Positions 17,819 through 27,624 of a DNA stretch of 64,000 nt are shown here, piece after piece. The translations under genes and the position numbers were made by a program. Position 1 is the stretch's first letter. The number at the start of each line of letters is the position of its first letter. The notes beneath the pieces were generated by a model. That model saw nothing but the letters and a program-made list of their open reading frames with translations, was not told where the DNA came from and made no database searches. This DNA comes from Halonatronum saccharophilum DSM 13868 (GTDB taxonomy: Bacteria > Bacillota > Halanaerobiia > Halobacteroidales > Halobacteroidaceae), in contig NZ_KI912097.1 in assembly GCF_000517025.1 (NCBI RefSeq), forward strand, positions 252,720-316,719, read 5' to 3'.

Positions 17819-18280
17819 TTACCACCTATGTGGTTTATAAGGGTTTTTGGCCCTTGGTTTATCCAACACTTCTTTGAAGATTATCCCTCTTAAAACATCC
17901 TCTTTTAAGTTATCTTCATCTAACAAAGGCTTTTCAACTTTAGAAGTCTTTCTTTTGGAGATCTTCTTCTTTCTAGATGTTCTTAATTTTTTTCTCTCAA
18001 AACTTTGCAAAGGTTCTTGTCTTTTAACTTGTTGTACCTTTGCATCTGCCTTCTTCTTTTCTGCCAAACTCTTGGTATTATTTAAAGAGTAATCTTTTTC
18101 AACTTCATAAGCTTTCTTCTCTTCTTCTATATATATGTCGTCTGAACTTTCTTCTTCTACTCGTTGTTCACTTTCATCTTCTCCTCTTACTTTATCCTTT
18201 AAATCTACAAACTTATTGGCTAAAGCTATAAAGATAAAGATAAGGGGAATCAAAGAAGCGAATTCTTCAATAAGATTCAT
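17819..18280 (-). CDS. Small membrane-anchored charged protein, function unknown
   Basis: 153 aa, no recognised enzyme domain. Residues about 8-25 (LIPLIFIFIALANKFVDL) form one membrane segment. The middle is a long, highly charged, low-complexity linker (acidic about 35-60, basic about 85-120). The C terminus has a conserved-looking block, VLRGIIFKEVLDKPRAKNPYK. It is the last gene of the nfeD-floA operon, 18 bp after floA, so it probably works in the same membrane microdomain. ATG with a GGAGAGG ribosome site. Confidence 0.8.
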   Translation of the reverse strand: MNLIEEFASLIPLIFIFIALANKFVDLKDKVRGEDESEQRVEEESSDDIYIEEEKKAYEVEKDYSLNNTKSLAEKKKADAKVQQVKRQEPLQSFERKKLRTSRKKKISKRKTSKVEKPLLDEDNLKEDVLRGIIFKEVLDKPRAKNPYKPHRW

Positions 18281-18298
18281 TATATCCTCTCCTATCCA

Positions 18299-19297
18299 TT
18301 ATTTTTTAGGAGATTCTTTCTTAGCACTAGCATTTGATGAACCGACATTAGAAATATTATCTCTCATATCTGTATCAGCTTTGATATTTTGAATATTCAT
18401 ATAATCCATGACACCTATATTTCCAGACTTTAAAGCATCTGCCATAGCCTTTGGCACCTCTGCCTCTGCTTCCACAACTTTGGCCCTCATCTCTTGAACC
18501 TTGGCCTTCATCTCTTGTTCTTCAGCAATTGCCATAGCTCTTCTCTCTTCTGCTTTGGCTTGAGCTATTTCTTTATCAGCTTCTGCTTGATCAGTCTGTA
18601 ACTCAGCACCAATATTCTTCCCTACATCTACATCTGCTATATCTATCGACAAGATCTCGTAAGCAGTACCTGAATCTAAACCTTTATCTAAAACTGTTTT
18701 AGAAATAAGGTCTGGGTTCTCTAGAACCTTAGTATGAGCATCAGAGGAACCTACTGTAGTTACTATTCCCTCTCCTACCCTAGCTAGGATGGTTTCCTCT
18801 CCAGCACCACCTACTAAGCGATCTATGTTGGCTCTAACTGTTACCCTAGCAGTTGCCATAACTTGAATTCCATCCATAGCTACAGCAGTTACTACCGGGG
18901 TCTGAATAACTTTTGGATTAACACTCATCTGTACTGCTCGTAGAACATCTCTACCAGCAAGATCAATAGCTGCTGCTCTCTCAAAAGTTAGCTCAATCTG
19001 TGCCCTTTGAGCTGCTATTAAAGCATCTACTACTCTATCTACATTTCCACCTGCTAAATAATGGGACTCTAACTGATCAGAACTCAACTCCAAACCTGCC
19101 TTATGGGACTTAATCATCGGGCCAACAATCAAAGCTGGAGCAACTCTACGCAACCTCATCCCAAAGAGATTTGAAAAATTAACCTTCACACCTGCTGAAA
19201 GAGCTGAAATCCACAGTCCTATCGGTATAAAATAAACAAATAAAGATATGAATAGTACTACACCTACCATTACAATTAAAGAAAATGCACCTGTCAC
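18299..19297 (-). CDS. floA: Flotillin-like protein FloA
   Basis: 332-aa bacterial flotillin (YqfA/DUF1432). An N-terminal hydrophobic hairpin (about 3-35), the PHB/SPFH-like core ([41 protein letters not shown]) and the C-terminal Ala/Glu-rich coiled-coil ([24 protein letters not shown]) are all visible. It scaffolds lipid-raft-like membrane domains. A GTG at 19297 is preferred over GTG 19306 because the AAGAGGAG site is then 10 nt away; 19306 would overlap nfeD. Translationally coupled to nfeD. Confidence 0.93.
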   Translation of the reverse strand: MTGAFSLIVMVGVVLFISLFVYFIPIGLWISALSAGVKVNFSNLFGMRLRRVAPALIVGPMIKSHKAGLELSSDQLESHYLAGGNVDRVVDALIAAQRAQIELTFERAAAIDLAGRDVLRAVQMSVNPKVIQTPVVTAVAMDGIQVMATARVTVRANIDRLVGGAGEETILARVGEGIVTTVGSSDAHTKVLENPDLISKTVLDKGLDSGTAYEILSIDIADVDVGKNIGAELQTDQAEADKEIAQAKAEERRAMAIAEEQEMKAKVQEMRAKVVEAEAEVPKAMADALKSGNIGVMDYMNIQNIKADTDMRDNISNVGSSNASAKKESPKK

Positions 19298-19298
19298 A

Positions 19299-20603
19299 TC
19301 AATCACTCTCCTCTTCTATTAATTTCACAACAATTCTTCTACCATCAACTTGAACAACCTTAATTTTTTTACCTTTTTCGATATATCCACCCTCACTTAC
19401 TACATCTAGGCGTTGGCCCTCAATTTCACCAATACCTGCTGGCCTTAAAGTACTTAAAGCTAATCCTTCTTTATTAATTAAATCTCTATAATCTTTTGGA
19501 GCAATATACCCATCATCTGGATTCTCCATCTTATCTAAGATCATTCTCTTCCACAAATTACTTCTCCCAAAGTATTTGAATATAAGAACAGCTCCCAAAA
19601 TAGATAAGACCATAGTTGTAGCAATAATTGAAATAGCTATATCAGGTGTCGGGAATAGGAAGTAAAGGCTAGATATAATAGCCAAAATACCACCAACCCC
19701 TGTCACACCAAAGCCAGGAACAACAAAAACCTCTAAAGCTATCAAGAAGATCCCTGCAATAAAGAGTATTAATAACCCCCAACCTGCTACCCCATTAATA
19801 ATATAACCACTAAAGAAAGCTGCTAAACTCAATAGACCTATTGTTCCTCCTACACCCCAACCTGGAGCTATAGCCTCAAAAAGAAGACCCAAAAACCCTA
19901 AAGTCAACAACAATATACTAACACCAGCAGTAGTTACCAATCTAGCAAAGCGTTCTGGAGCAGTAGGCTCAATCTCAATAACTTGAGATCCTTCCAGGTC
20001 AAACTCTCTTAATAGCTGATCAAAAGAGTCTACCCTTAAATTAGCAACCTCCTTAGAAACTGCCTCCTGAGCAGTTAGGGTTAAGATCTTACCTTCTTCT
20101 ATGACCCCCTCTATCTCTATGTCTGAATCGACCATAGCTGCTGCTAAGTCAGTATCCCTTTCTCTTCGCTCAGCAGTAGCTCTAAACTCTCTAGTCAAAG
20201 CAGAGATATACTTCTCCTCTTTTGGTCTGGTCTCTGCAGCTCCAATACTACTTCCAGATGCCATTACCAAATCTTCACCAGCCAAAGCAATTAAAGCTCC
20301 TGCTGACCAAGCACGATTAGAGACATAGGTTATAGTAGGAATTTCAGTTCCAAAGATTTGATCCTTAATCTTTATACCAGAATCTACAAGTCCACCATAA
20401 GTATCGATCTTAAAGACAATAAGATCAGCTCCAACCTCTTCACCTTCTTCTATACCCCTTTCTACCAGATTGAGCATTCCAGGATCTACAGTCCCCTCAA
20501 TGGGAATAAGATAAACTACGGTATTGCTCTCTGCAAATAACATAGTACTAAAACTAAAGATTAATAAAACAATTAATAAAAATATTTTAACCTTCAATGA
20601 CAT
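19299..20603 (-). CDS. NfeD-family membrane serine protease (YqeZ-like)
   Basis: 434 aa, long NfeD: N-terminal signal/anchor (about 5-24), a ClpP-like serine protease domain (about 28-215, [25 protein letters not shown] and [21 protein letters not shown] with the candidate Ser/Lys region), four to five membrane helices (about 230-345) and a C-terminal OB-fold NfeD domain (about 370-434, [32 protein letters not shown]). NfeD and flotillin are a classic functional pair. First gene of the operon. Confidence 0.92.
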   Translation of the reverse strand: MSLKVKIFLLIVLLIFSFSTMLFAESNTVVYLIPIEGTVDPGMLNLVERGIEEGEEVGADLIVFKIDTYGGLVDSGIKIKDQIFGTEIPTITYVSNRAWSAGALIALAGEDLVMASGSSIGAAETRPKEEKYISALTREFRATAERRERDTDLAAAMVDSDIEIEGVIEEGKILTLTAQEAVSKEVANLRVDSFDQLLREFDLEGSQVIEIEPTAPERFARLVTTAGVSILLLTLGFLGLLFEAIAPGWGVGGTIGLLSLAAFFSGYIINGVAGWGLLILFIAGIFLIALEVFVVPGFGVTGVGGILAIISSLYFLFPTPDIAISIIATTMVLSILGAVLIFKYFGRSNLWKRMILDKMENPDDGYIAPKDYRDLINKEGLALSTLRPAGIGEIEGQRLDVVSEGGYIEKGKKIKVVQVDGRRIVVKLIEEESD

Positions 20604-20781
20604 ACCACCTCCCCTGTAAAAAATTCAAAAATACCTTTAATATAATTTAAAGAAACTCTTCCTTTAACCCTATTTCAACCAAAGTCCAAGAATTCCTTCT
20701 AAAAAACACCTTACTTTCCTAAATAACTTATCTTTTCAATCTTTTAAACTAAGAATCAAAGCAAAACACTTCTTAATTAAA

Positions 20782-21120
20782 TTATTTATTCAACCTCTCT
20801 ACTGCCTCTTCTAAAGTATACTCAAATACTTCATCACCTAACAGTGCACTTAAATTTAAGATTTCAAAGATTTCTTGAACTTCAGGCTGTAGATTTACTA
20901 TAAAACATTTTAACTTCTTATTATCTTTAAATAATTTGATTAATTTTCCTACCCCGGTGGAATCAACAAAGTCTAAGCCTGAAAAATCTAATATAACTTT
21001 ATAAGTCTTAGGTTTTAATTTTGAAAATTCCTTTACTAAATAGTCAGCTGTTGCCATATCTAACTCTCCTTTTAAATTTAAAATTGCTATATCATCTCTA
21101 AATTCAGTTTTTATTTCCAT
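20782..21120 (-). CDS. STAS-domain anti-sigma-factor antagonist
   Basis: 112-aa SpoIIAA/RsbV-like protein. The phosphorylatable Ser54 lies in DFSGLDFVDSTGVGKL. In partner switching, the unphosphorylated form binds the HATPase kinase and frees its target; the PP2C phosphatase two genes upstream restores it. ATG with GGAGGAG, 18 bp after fapA. Last gene of the 20.8-26.0 kb unit. No cognate sigma factor is encoded in the window, so the output could be a sigma factor elsewhere or a non-sigma target. Confidence 0.9.
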   Translation of the reverse strand: MEIKTEFRDDIAILNLKGELDMATADYLVKEFSKLKPKTYKVILDFSGLDFVDSTGVGKLIKLFKDNKKLKCFIVNLQPEVQEIFEILNLSALLGDEVFEYTLEEAVERLNK

Positions 21121-21138
21121 ACTTATCTCCTCCTTATG

Positions 21139-23136
21139 TTAAAATATTTTTATTTTCCCTTCTTCATTCATATGGCAGGATACTCTTTGAGTATCCTTTT
21201 GAAATTTATATCTCTTCTTAGCAAAATGAACCTCTACATTGGAATAGACCTTATCTGCAATAAGCCTTTTATCTTCTGGTATAAATATCTGTACCAAACT
21301 CCCACCCAAACTTCCTATCTCTTTAATATAAACATTTTCATTAGCTTCTATCTTACCTCCACGGTAAAATCCTTTGATTTCTACTTTACCACCAGCATAT
21401 AAATTAGAATTATATACACCCTTACCCTCTACAATAATACTCCCACTTGCTATCAAAGTACTATTTTGAACATATTTAGCTACTATATCATTCTCATTAT
21501 AATTACTTTGTCCAATTATCTCTAAAATCATATTAATCTCTTCAAGCAATTTATCCAAATCTGAAAGGTTATTAATATTGCAATATCCCTTCTCATTAAT
21601 TAAATCTTTAAATTTTCTAATTAAATTAGCTATCTCATCAAATAAATTACTTAAAGATACAGCTTCACTTTCAGAATGAATTTTATTTAAAAGATGAACG
21701 ATTTCATTAAATTTACCATCTAAAAGCAACTGAATTATCTGTCTATACCCATATTTATTTAAGTCACTTGTCTTGAAAGCACTATGACCTTCTAATTGCA
21801 AAACAGCACTCTTTAAATTTTCCAATAACTTTCTTAGTTTCTTGAAATTTATCTGTGCATTTTTATAATAAGAAGCTAGCCTTCCAGAAATTATTTTAGA
21901 ACCTATAATATTACCACTAACTAGTATCTGGTCATCACCCTCTAAATGTGCTTGGGAAACATTACCTTTAACTGAAATTTTACCACCCGAATTTACTTTA
22001 AAATGATCTTGAACATTGCGATTAATAATTACATCACCATTGAAATCAATATTTCCAACTGATTTATCAACATCTCCAAGAACATGGTATATCTCCATAA
22101 CCTCTAAAATACCATTCTTTAGTATGGGTCTTCCGGGCTTGGTAGCTACAGCCTTATTTTTTATTAGTTTAACACCCTCACCTATCTTCCAATCTACATC
22201 TACTGCTAGTTCAACTTCTATCTTTTTACCATATACATCAACGCCTGCCTCACCCTCTTTCAAATCCTTTTTAATAGCAATAACTTCACCTGGATTCACG
22301 CTATAAACCTGATTTAATGAAAAATAATCTACCTTATCTTCCTTATCAACCTCACTTTTTTTAATATCATTAAAGAGATATTCAATGCTTGCATCTTCCC
22401 CTTCTTGTGGCTCTTCCCCTTGGGCTACTAAAATTTCTTCATTTGGGTTTTCAATTGCTTCTACTAACTTTTTAGCATTAATCCCATATATTATCCCTAA
22501 ATCATCAAGTTTAGCATATAAATCACTCACCTTAACTTTTTGAGCCTCTACTATATCATCCCTATCACCAATGATTACAAAATCCTCATACTTTTCAGAA
22601 GATTTTATTACTTTAGGGGTGAATTTAACTCCATCTATCCTTTCTACTTCCAAAAATACCCTTAACTTATCATCACTCACCCTAACTCTAATCCCACTTA
22701 TTGGTTCTTCATTAATTACTTCAAAACTTATATCATCATCTTCAGTAACTATAACCTGCTGAACTACCTCCCCCCCTTTTTTATATAATTGAACATTGTT
22801 CCCACTACTTACAACAGGATATTTTTTAACTTCTAACTCCTTTAAAATCAATCTATTACCTTCTATCTGCAATAATTCATTTTCTTGAGAAAAGTTAGTA
22901 TCTTCATTATCTGTTTTATTGACTTTACTTTTTAAAGTCTCATCTTCATCAATTATATTCATAGACATTAGCTTAACTTTAGCTTCTTTTTTACCAAAGC
23001 CTAGAATTCCTTTTTGTTCTTCTGAAAGAATTTCTATCTGTACATCATCTCTTTTAACCTTTAAACGATTTAATCCCTTCTTTATAGCCTCCTCTATAGT
23101 TGGCCCTTCTACAACTAATGATCTATCAACTCCCAT
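21139..23136 (-). CDS. FapA/DUF342 beta-helix protein with Jag-N domain
   Basis: 665 aa. N-terminal Jag_N-type domain (about 1-58: VVEGPTIEEAIKKGLNRLKVKRDDVQIEILSEE...), then the FapA/DUF342 body: an SPFH-less beta-rich region with repeated short strands (GDVDKSVGNIDFNGDVIINRNVQDHF, VKGNVSQAHLEGDDQILVSGNIIGSKI, and later GSIIVEGKGVYNSNLYAGGKVEIKGFYRGGKIEANENVYIKEIGSLGG), interrupted by a helical insert (about 425-545). FapA of Vibrio acts in polar flagellar assembly; most homologues are uncharacterised. Here it sits between the kinase and STAS genes of a partner switch, an unusual setting. Confidence 0.85.
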   Translation of the reverse strand: MGVDRSLVVEGPTIEEAIKKGLNRLKVKRDDVQIEILSEEQKGILGFGKKEAKVKLMSMNIIDEDETLKSKVNKTDNEDTNFSQENELLQIEGNRLILKELEVKKYPVVSSGNNVQLYKKGGEVVQQVIVTEDDDISFEVINEEPISGIRVRVSDDKLRVFLEVERIDGVKFTPKVIKSSEKYEDFVIIGDRDDIVEAQKVKVSDLYAKLDDLGIIYGINAKKLVEAIENPNEEILVAQGEEPQEGEDASIEYLFNDIKKSEVDKEDKVDYFSLNQVYSVNPGEVIAIKKDLKEGEAGVDVYGKKIEVELAVDVDWKIGEGVKLIKNKAVATKPGRPILKNGILEVMEIYHVLGDVDKSVGNIDFNGDVIINRNVQDHFKVNSGGKISVKGNVSQAHLEGDDQILVSGNIIGSKIISGRLASYYKNAQINFKKLRKLLENLKSAVLQLEGHSAFKTSDLNKYGYRQIIQLLLDGKFNEIVHLLNKIHSESEAVSLSNLFDEIANLIRKFKDLINEKGYCNINNLSDLDKLLEEINMILEIIGQSNYNENDIVAKYVQNSTLIASGSIIVEGKGVYNSNLYAGGKVEIKGFYRGGKIEANENVYIKEIGSLGGSLVQIFIPEDKRLIADKVYSNVEVHFAKKRYKFQKDTQRVSCHMNEEGKIKIF

Positions 23137-23150
23137 ATTATCAGCCCTCC

Positions 23151-24368
23151 TTATCCTATCTTTTTATCTAATAATAAGACTGTTCCATTACTATCAGTCT
23201 TTAAATATAAACGATTAAAGAACCTTATTATTATCGAGAATCCTTTTCCTAAGGAAAATTCTTTAGACTCTGTATAACCTTCCATCAAAGTTGCTTTAGA
23301 TAAAGAGTCTAAGCTAATACCTTCCCCTTTATCTTCTACTATTATTCTAAGAACACCATCTAAAATCTTAACAACAACTATACCCCCACCTGCATGCTTT
23401 AAAGCATTGGTTAGAGCTTCAGATGTTGCTAAAATCACATAAACAATCTCTTTTGAATTAAATTTATAATTTAATAGAAATTCCCTCACCTGATTTCTAA
23501 CTTCATTTAAGTCTTGAGGACCAATTAAATCTTTCCTATATATTTCATCACCTTCACCAATTTTCCCTTTTAAATCATCTTCATTAATTAAATTTAATTT
23601 ATTCTTAGTAACAACCGAAATAACATCTTGATATATTTCAAATTCCTTTTCCTTGTTCTTTCTTTCCACCTTAATCAAATTAGTTATATCAATAGCTAAT
23701 AATCCTCCTGAATTATAACTTAAAGGTAAAGCATGTAAGTCATAGATCCTCTCTCCTCCACCATCAACCACACTATCTCTTTTATATTGATTATTGGCTA
23801 AAGAATCAGCTATAAAACCTTTTAAATAATCTTCAGTTAATGAAAAATCTTCATCACCTGTGATCTTTTTTAATCTGCCGCTTTCATATTTAAAGGTACT
23901 TCCAACCTTAAAAGCATCTAATAATTGAGATTTTTCTACTGCCTTCTTTAATTTTTCACAGATAATATTTTTACGCTCTTTTGATAAACCCTCCACTAAA
24001 TCATCTACTATATCAAGAATTGATTTATCTAATATTTCAAAATCCTCTTTATTAAGCTTTTTTCTTTTATTCCCATCTCTAAATACCGAGATTATATCAA
24101 AAACCTGATTTCCATCATCACAATAACCAACCACTAATTCAACAATCACTTTAATATCATTAGCTAAAGTAACTTCATATTTACCTTTTGGTAAATTTGT
24201 ATTCAAGACAATACCTAAAGGACTAATCAAGGAAACTAAAGCAGTACAAATTTTATCTCCATTTAAACTTCTAACAATAGAAGTAATTTTATTCTTAGGT
24301 ACCTTAGCTAAATATTTACCATTAATTAACTCCTTGCAACTTTTATTAGAAATATTTTTTTTATTCAC
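23151..24368 (-). CDS. PAS-containing HATPase (RsbW/SpoIIAB-like) kinase
   Basis: 405 aa. The C terminus (about 285-405) is a GHKL ATPase of the anti-sigma-kinase class: N-box VILATSEALTNALKHAGGG, G1 EDKGEGISLDS, G2 SLGKGFSIIIRF. The middle (about 165-250) resembles a PAS fold ending in LLAIDITNLIKVERKNKEK, and residues 20-95 look like a PilZ/CheX-like beta domain (tentative). GTG start after GGAGGGG; 8-bp overlap with the phosphatase gene shows tight coupling. Expected to phosphorylate the STAS protein at 20782-21120. Confidence 0.85.
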   Translation of the reverse strand: MNKKNISNKSCKELINGKYLAKVPKNKITSIVRSLNGDKICTALVSLISPLGIVLNTNLPKGKYEVTLANDIKVIVELVVGYCDDGNQVFDIISVFRDGNKRKKLNKEDFEILDKSILDIVDDLVEGLSKERKNIICEKLKKAVEKSQLLDAFKVGSTFKYESGRLKKITGDEDFSLTEDYLKGFIADSLANNQYKRDSVVDGGGERIYDLHALPLSYNSGGLLAIDITNLIKVERKNKEKEFEIYQDVISVVTKNKLNLINEDDLKGKIGEGDEIYRKDLIGPQDLNEVRNQVREFLLNYKFNSKEIVYVILATSEALTNALKHAGGGIVVVKILDGVLRIIVEDKGEGISLDSLSKATLMEGYTESKEFSLGKGFSIIIRFFNRLYLKTDSNGTVLLLDKKIG

Positions 24369-25983
24369 CTATACCCCTCCTATCTTTGAGGTATTTCAAA
24401 ACTATAAAGCTGATATCATCAGGTATATCCTTATCATTAATATAAGAATATATCTTTTCTACCAACTTCTCTTTTAAATCCTCTGCTGAATCTAAATTAT
24501 TTTCTTCTATTAGCTTCTTTATTTCATCCAATCCCAATCTTTTGCCCTTATCGTTTATGATATCTATTAGTCCATCTGTATAAAATAAAATTAAATCTCC
24601 TTTTTCTAAAGATTTTTGATGAAAATCATAGTCATAATAGCCTTCAACCCCACAAAGTATTCCTTTTTTAGATAGTGACCCTAATTTTTTCTTTTCTCCT
24701 GACCAGATTAAAGGAGGATTATGAGCAGCATTACTATAAGATAATATCCCTTTATTAATATCTAAGGAAGCATAAAAGGCAGATACAAAGGTTGCTGTCC
24801 TCTTCAAGTCATTATAAAGGTTATAATTTAAGTGTTTTAAAACTCTATTAGGACTATAATTTAATCTACTTAAAATATTAAATGCACTGTGTATTGTTGC
24901 AACTACTATTGCAGCTGGAACCCCTTTCCCCATTACATCTGAAACCAACAAATTAAGTTTATTCTCTTTTAAATTAAACCCAAAATAATCTCCCCCTACC
25001 TTATTAGCAGGCTGGGCAAAAATAGCCAAATCTACATCTTTATGATTAGGAGTACTTTTTGGAATGAAGGCAGTTTGAATATTAGAAGCTATATCTAACT
25101 CCTTATTCATCTTCTCTTTATTTAAAATTTCTTTTATATACAACAACTTCTTCATTCCACTTTTTAAGTATAACAAAGTCATATTAACAAATTCCTGAAT
25201 TAAACCTATATCGTTTTTATTGTCAAAAGTAACTGCAATTTGACATTCCAACTTTTCACCTTCACTAATAATAAAGTTTAAAAATTCCTCATTCTGTTTG
25301 AATTTTATTTTATCTTTAAAAAAGCTTTCTATTTCACCTTTAAACTCACCTTTTAGCTTAGCAAAGGATAATAAAAAAGAATTATATTCTTCTAAATCCA
25401 AACCATAAAAGTAATCTTTTATAATGTATCCATCATCAAAAAAATCTCTAGCTAAAACTAATACCCTATTGACCTCTAAATTTTCAGCTATAATATCTAG
25501 AAGTTGCTTTATGAAATCATTGAAATCAGATTTTGACTTCATATCTATGAAAATACCTTCTATATCATTTATCATTCTTAGCATCTTATATCTTCGTTTA
25601 AGCTCTTCAATTTCAAATCTTTTTGATTCGATTCTTATTTCCGTGCTAATATCTGTAAACCTATAGATGATATATTCAGATTCATTCAAACTAATCATAT
25701 CAATGTTGACGACTAAATTTAAATAATTACCTCTATAACTTTTAATCTTACTAAAATAAACTTTATCACTAGAAACACCTTTTATAATAAAATCGTAATG
25801 TATATGCTTTAATATAGGATCAAGTTCTTTAATCTCTTTACCTAGCAAATCAATTGTTTCATAATTAAACAGATCCAAAAATCTATTATTCAAATCTACA
25901 ACCTTCCCTTTCTTTAAATCTACCAACATCAAAGCTTCTTCTCCCTCAATTAGACAAGGTAACACCTCACTTAAAGTTAACAA
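24361..25983 (-). CDS. PAS-PP2C (SpoIIE/RsbU-type) serine phosphatase
   Basis: 540 aa. N-terminal PAS domain (about 8-118: GKVVDLNNRFLDLFNYETIDLLGKEIKEL ... YIIYRFTDIS), a coiled/GAF-like linker (about 120-300), and a C-terminal SpoIIE-type PP2C domain (about 300-535) with metal-binding motifs PANKVGGDYF, VSDVMGKGVPAA, FYTDGLID and DDISFIVLKY. It should dephosphorylate the STAS protein in response to a cytosolic signal sensed by PAS. TTG start (25983) 7 nt after GGGAGG. First gene of the four-gene unit. Confidence 0.9.
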   Translation of the reverse strand: MLTLSEVLPCLIEGEEALMLVDLKKGKVVDLNNRFLDLFNYETIDLLGKEIKELDPILKHIHYDFIIKGVSSDKVYFSKIKSYRGNYLNLVVNIDMISLNESEYIIYRFTDISTEIRIESKRFEIEELKRRYKMLRMINDIEGIFIDMKSKSDFNDFIKQLLDIIAENLEVNRVLVLARDFFDDGYIIKDYFYGLDLEEYNSFLLSFAKLKGEFKGEIESFFKDKIKFKQNEEFLNFIISEGEKLECQIAVTFDNKNDIGLIQEFVNMTLLYLKSGMKKLLYIKEILNKEKMNKELDIASNIQTAFIPKSTPNHKDVDLAIFAQPANKVGGDYFGFNLKENKLNLLVSDVMGKGVPAAIVVATIHSAFNILSRLNYSPNRVLKHLNYNLYNDLKRTATFVSAFYASLDINKGILSYSNAAHNPPLIWSGEKKKLGSLSKKGILCGVEGYYDYDFHQKSLEKGDLILFYTDGLIDIINDKGKRLGLDEIKKLIEENNLDSAEDLKEKLVEKIYSYINDKDIPDDISFIVLKYLKDRRGIGE

Positions 25984-26010
25984 AAAAACACCTCCCTAAA
26001 ATATAAACTA

Positions 26011-27369
26011 TTATCTATTTTCATCCCCTATCTTCTTTAAATAAGTATCAATATCAAATTTTCTCTCTAATCCTTTAGCATTCATATACCTAACCTTACC
26101 AAATATATCTCTCTCAGTCCAAGCTCGATCATGCTTGCCAAAACACCAGGCTACTCCAGCAAAGCCATTAGGATCTCTTCCGTCTAAGGAATACTTGTTA
26201 TTTAAGTATAGAGCTGTTTCAAAGCCTTCTTGGGGTGTAGAAGTCCACTCTAAGATCTTCTTACCCCAATACATCCTCATATAACCATGGATCTTCCCAG
26301 ATAATAAGAGTTCCTTTTGAGCAGCATTCCAATAAGGATCATGGGTCTTTGCTTCTTCTAATTGAATTTTAGTATAAATGTATTCCCTTGTATCACCTTT
26401 ATGATCCTCCAAAGTCTTCCACGCCCAATCAGGTATTATACCTTTTAAAGATTTATTGTATTTATCATTATAATAAACAAAGTTATAACTTAGCTCCCTT
26501 CTAACTATAAGTTGTTCCAAAAAATCCTCTTTTCCTTTCTTATTAGACTTTTTTACCTTTAAAGCTACATACAAAGGTGATATCTGCCCAAAATGTAGGT
26601 ACGGACCAAGGTTAGACTGATAATCCTTATCTGGATGGCTGGAAAGATCTTCATACTTCTCTAACTTCTGATCTATAAATATCTTAAGCCACTTTTTCGC
26701 TTCTGAATTGCCTCCCTTAAATTTTGCTATTTTAGCAACACTTCTGTCTATATCCAAAGTATTAATTAACCCATTAACATCTTCTAATTCTAAAGATTCA
26801 ATCTCTAAATCTAATGAGGAATAAGCAACCTTTCTCTCCTTTAAAGGAATTAAGAACCTGTCTAAGTTGGAGTTAATCTTCTTTCTTATAGTATAAGCTG
26901 CATACTCCTCTTTATTTGATGCAACTTCAACTGGAACTACAATATCAGTCTCCACTTCAAAGCAAGGGATATCTACCTTAGAGGCAACCTCATCTCTCCA
27001 CTTTCTTTCAACCTCTAGATACCCTCCATCTACAAGCAATAAAGAAGAATCTTTGGCTAACTCTACTATCCCTTCAGTAGGATCTTCTCTTCTTAATATA
27101 AACTTTACCCCTCTTTTCTCTAATTCTTCTTTGGTCTCTTGCAAACCTTCTAGCATAAAATAATAATGTCTTAAATTAGCTTCAGGAAAACTATCAGTTA
27201 ATCCAAAATAAACTACCACAGGCTGTTTAAATGTATTGGCCTTCTCAATAGCAAACTCTAGGGCATGATTATAGTTGGCCCTTTGTGCTCTTTGCATCCA
27301 ATAAAGCACATACTCTCCTTTATTAAAGGCTTTATTATTCAATACCTTGACTCTCTCTTCTTGAATCAT
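26011..27369 (-). CDS. phr: Class II deoxyribodipyrimidine photolyase
   Basis: 452-aa FAD enzyme that repairs cyclobutane pyrimidine dimers with light. N-terminal alpha/beta antenna domain (YVLYWMQRAQRANYNHALEFAI), C-terminal FAD/DNA domain with class II signatures MRMYWGKKILEW and NNKYSLDGRDPNGFAGVAWCFGKHDRAW. The ATG at 27369 is 7 nt after AAGGGG. Light-driven repair in an anaerobe suggests exposure to sunlit (e.g. shallow saline) habitats; this is inference. Confidence 0.93.
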   Translation of the reverse strand: MIQEERVKVLNNKAFNKGEYVLYWMQRAQRANYNHALEFAIEKANTFKQPVVVYFGLTDSFPEANLRHYYFMLEGLQETKEELEKRGVKFILRREDPTEGIVELAKDSSLLLVDGGYLEVERKWRDEVASKVDIPCFEVETDIVVPVEVASNKEEYAAYTIRKKINSNLDRFLIPLKERKVAYSSLDLEIESLELEDVNGLINTLDIDRSVAKIAKFKGGNSEAKKWLKIFIDQKLEKYEDLSSHPDKDYQSNLGPYLHFGQISPLYVALKVKKSNKKGKEDFLEQLIVRRELSYNFVYYNDKYNKSLKGIIPDWAWKTLEDHKGDTREYIYTKIQLEEAKTHDPYWNAAQKELLLSGKIHGYMRMYWGKKILEWTSTPQEGFETALYLNNKYSLDGRDPNGFAGVAWCFGKHDRAWTERDIFGKVRYMNAKGLERKFDIDTYLKKIGDENR

Positions 27370-27401
27370 CAAATCACCCCTTATATAAACGCTTTGTTAA
27401 T

Positions 27402-27557
27402 AGTGATGGGTCATCAGTACTGGGTAATGAATAAAACCTTAAAGATCAAAAGCCCCTTTGTTAGCTAAGTATTAATAAGTAATTTTGATATTTTAACCTT
27501 ACTCATTACTCATCACGCATCACCAATTACTAGTGGCACGATCGTGCCATTTAATTA
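27402..27557. repeat. GTAATGA-type heptad-armed element, copy C
   Basis: Between wrbA and phr. Five heptads (AGTGATG, GGTCATC, AGTACTG, ...), a core with AAGCCCCTTTGTTAGCTAAG, four inverse heptads (CATTACT, CATCACG, ...), and a right end with the perfect palindrome TGGCACGATCGTGCCA. Confidence 0.85.
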
Positions 27558-27566
27558 TATAAGAAC

Positions 27567-27592
27567 AAGAAGGTGGATTTACCCTCCTTCTT
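27567..27592 (-). terminator. Terminator after wrbA
   Basis: Stem AAGAAGG/CCTTCTT extended by GG/CC pairs across a GATTTA-type loop, followed on the minus strand by GTTCTTATAT. Confidence 0.75.
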
Positions 27593-27624
27593 ATTATCAA
27601 AAATCTCACACCCCAATAATTTTA

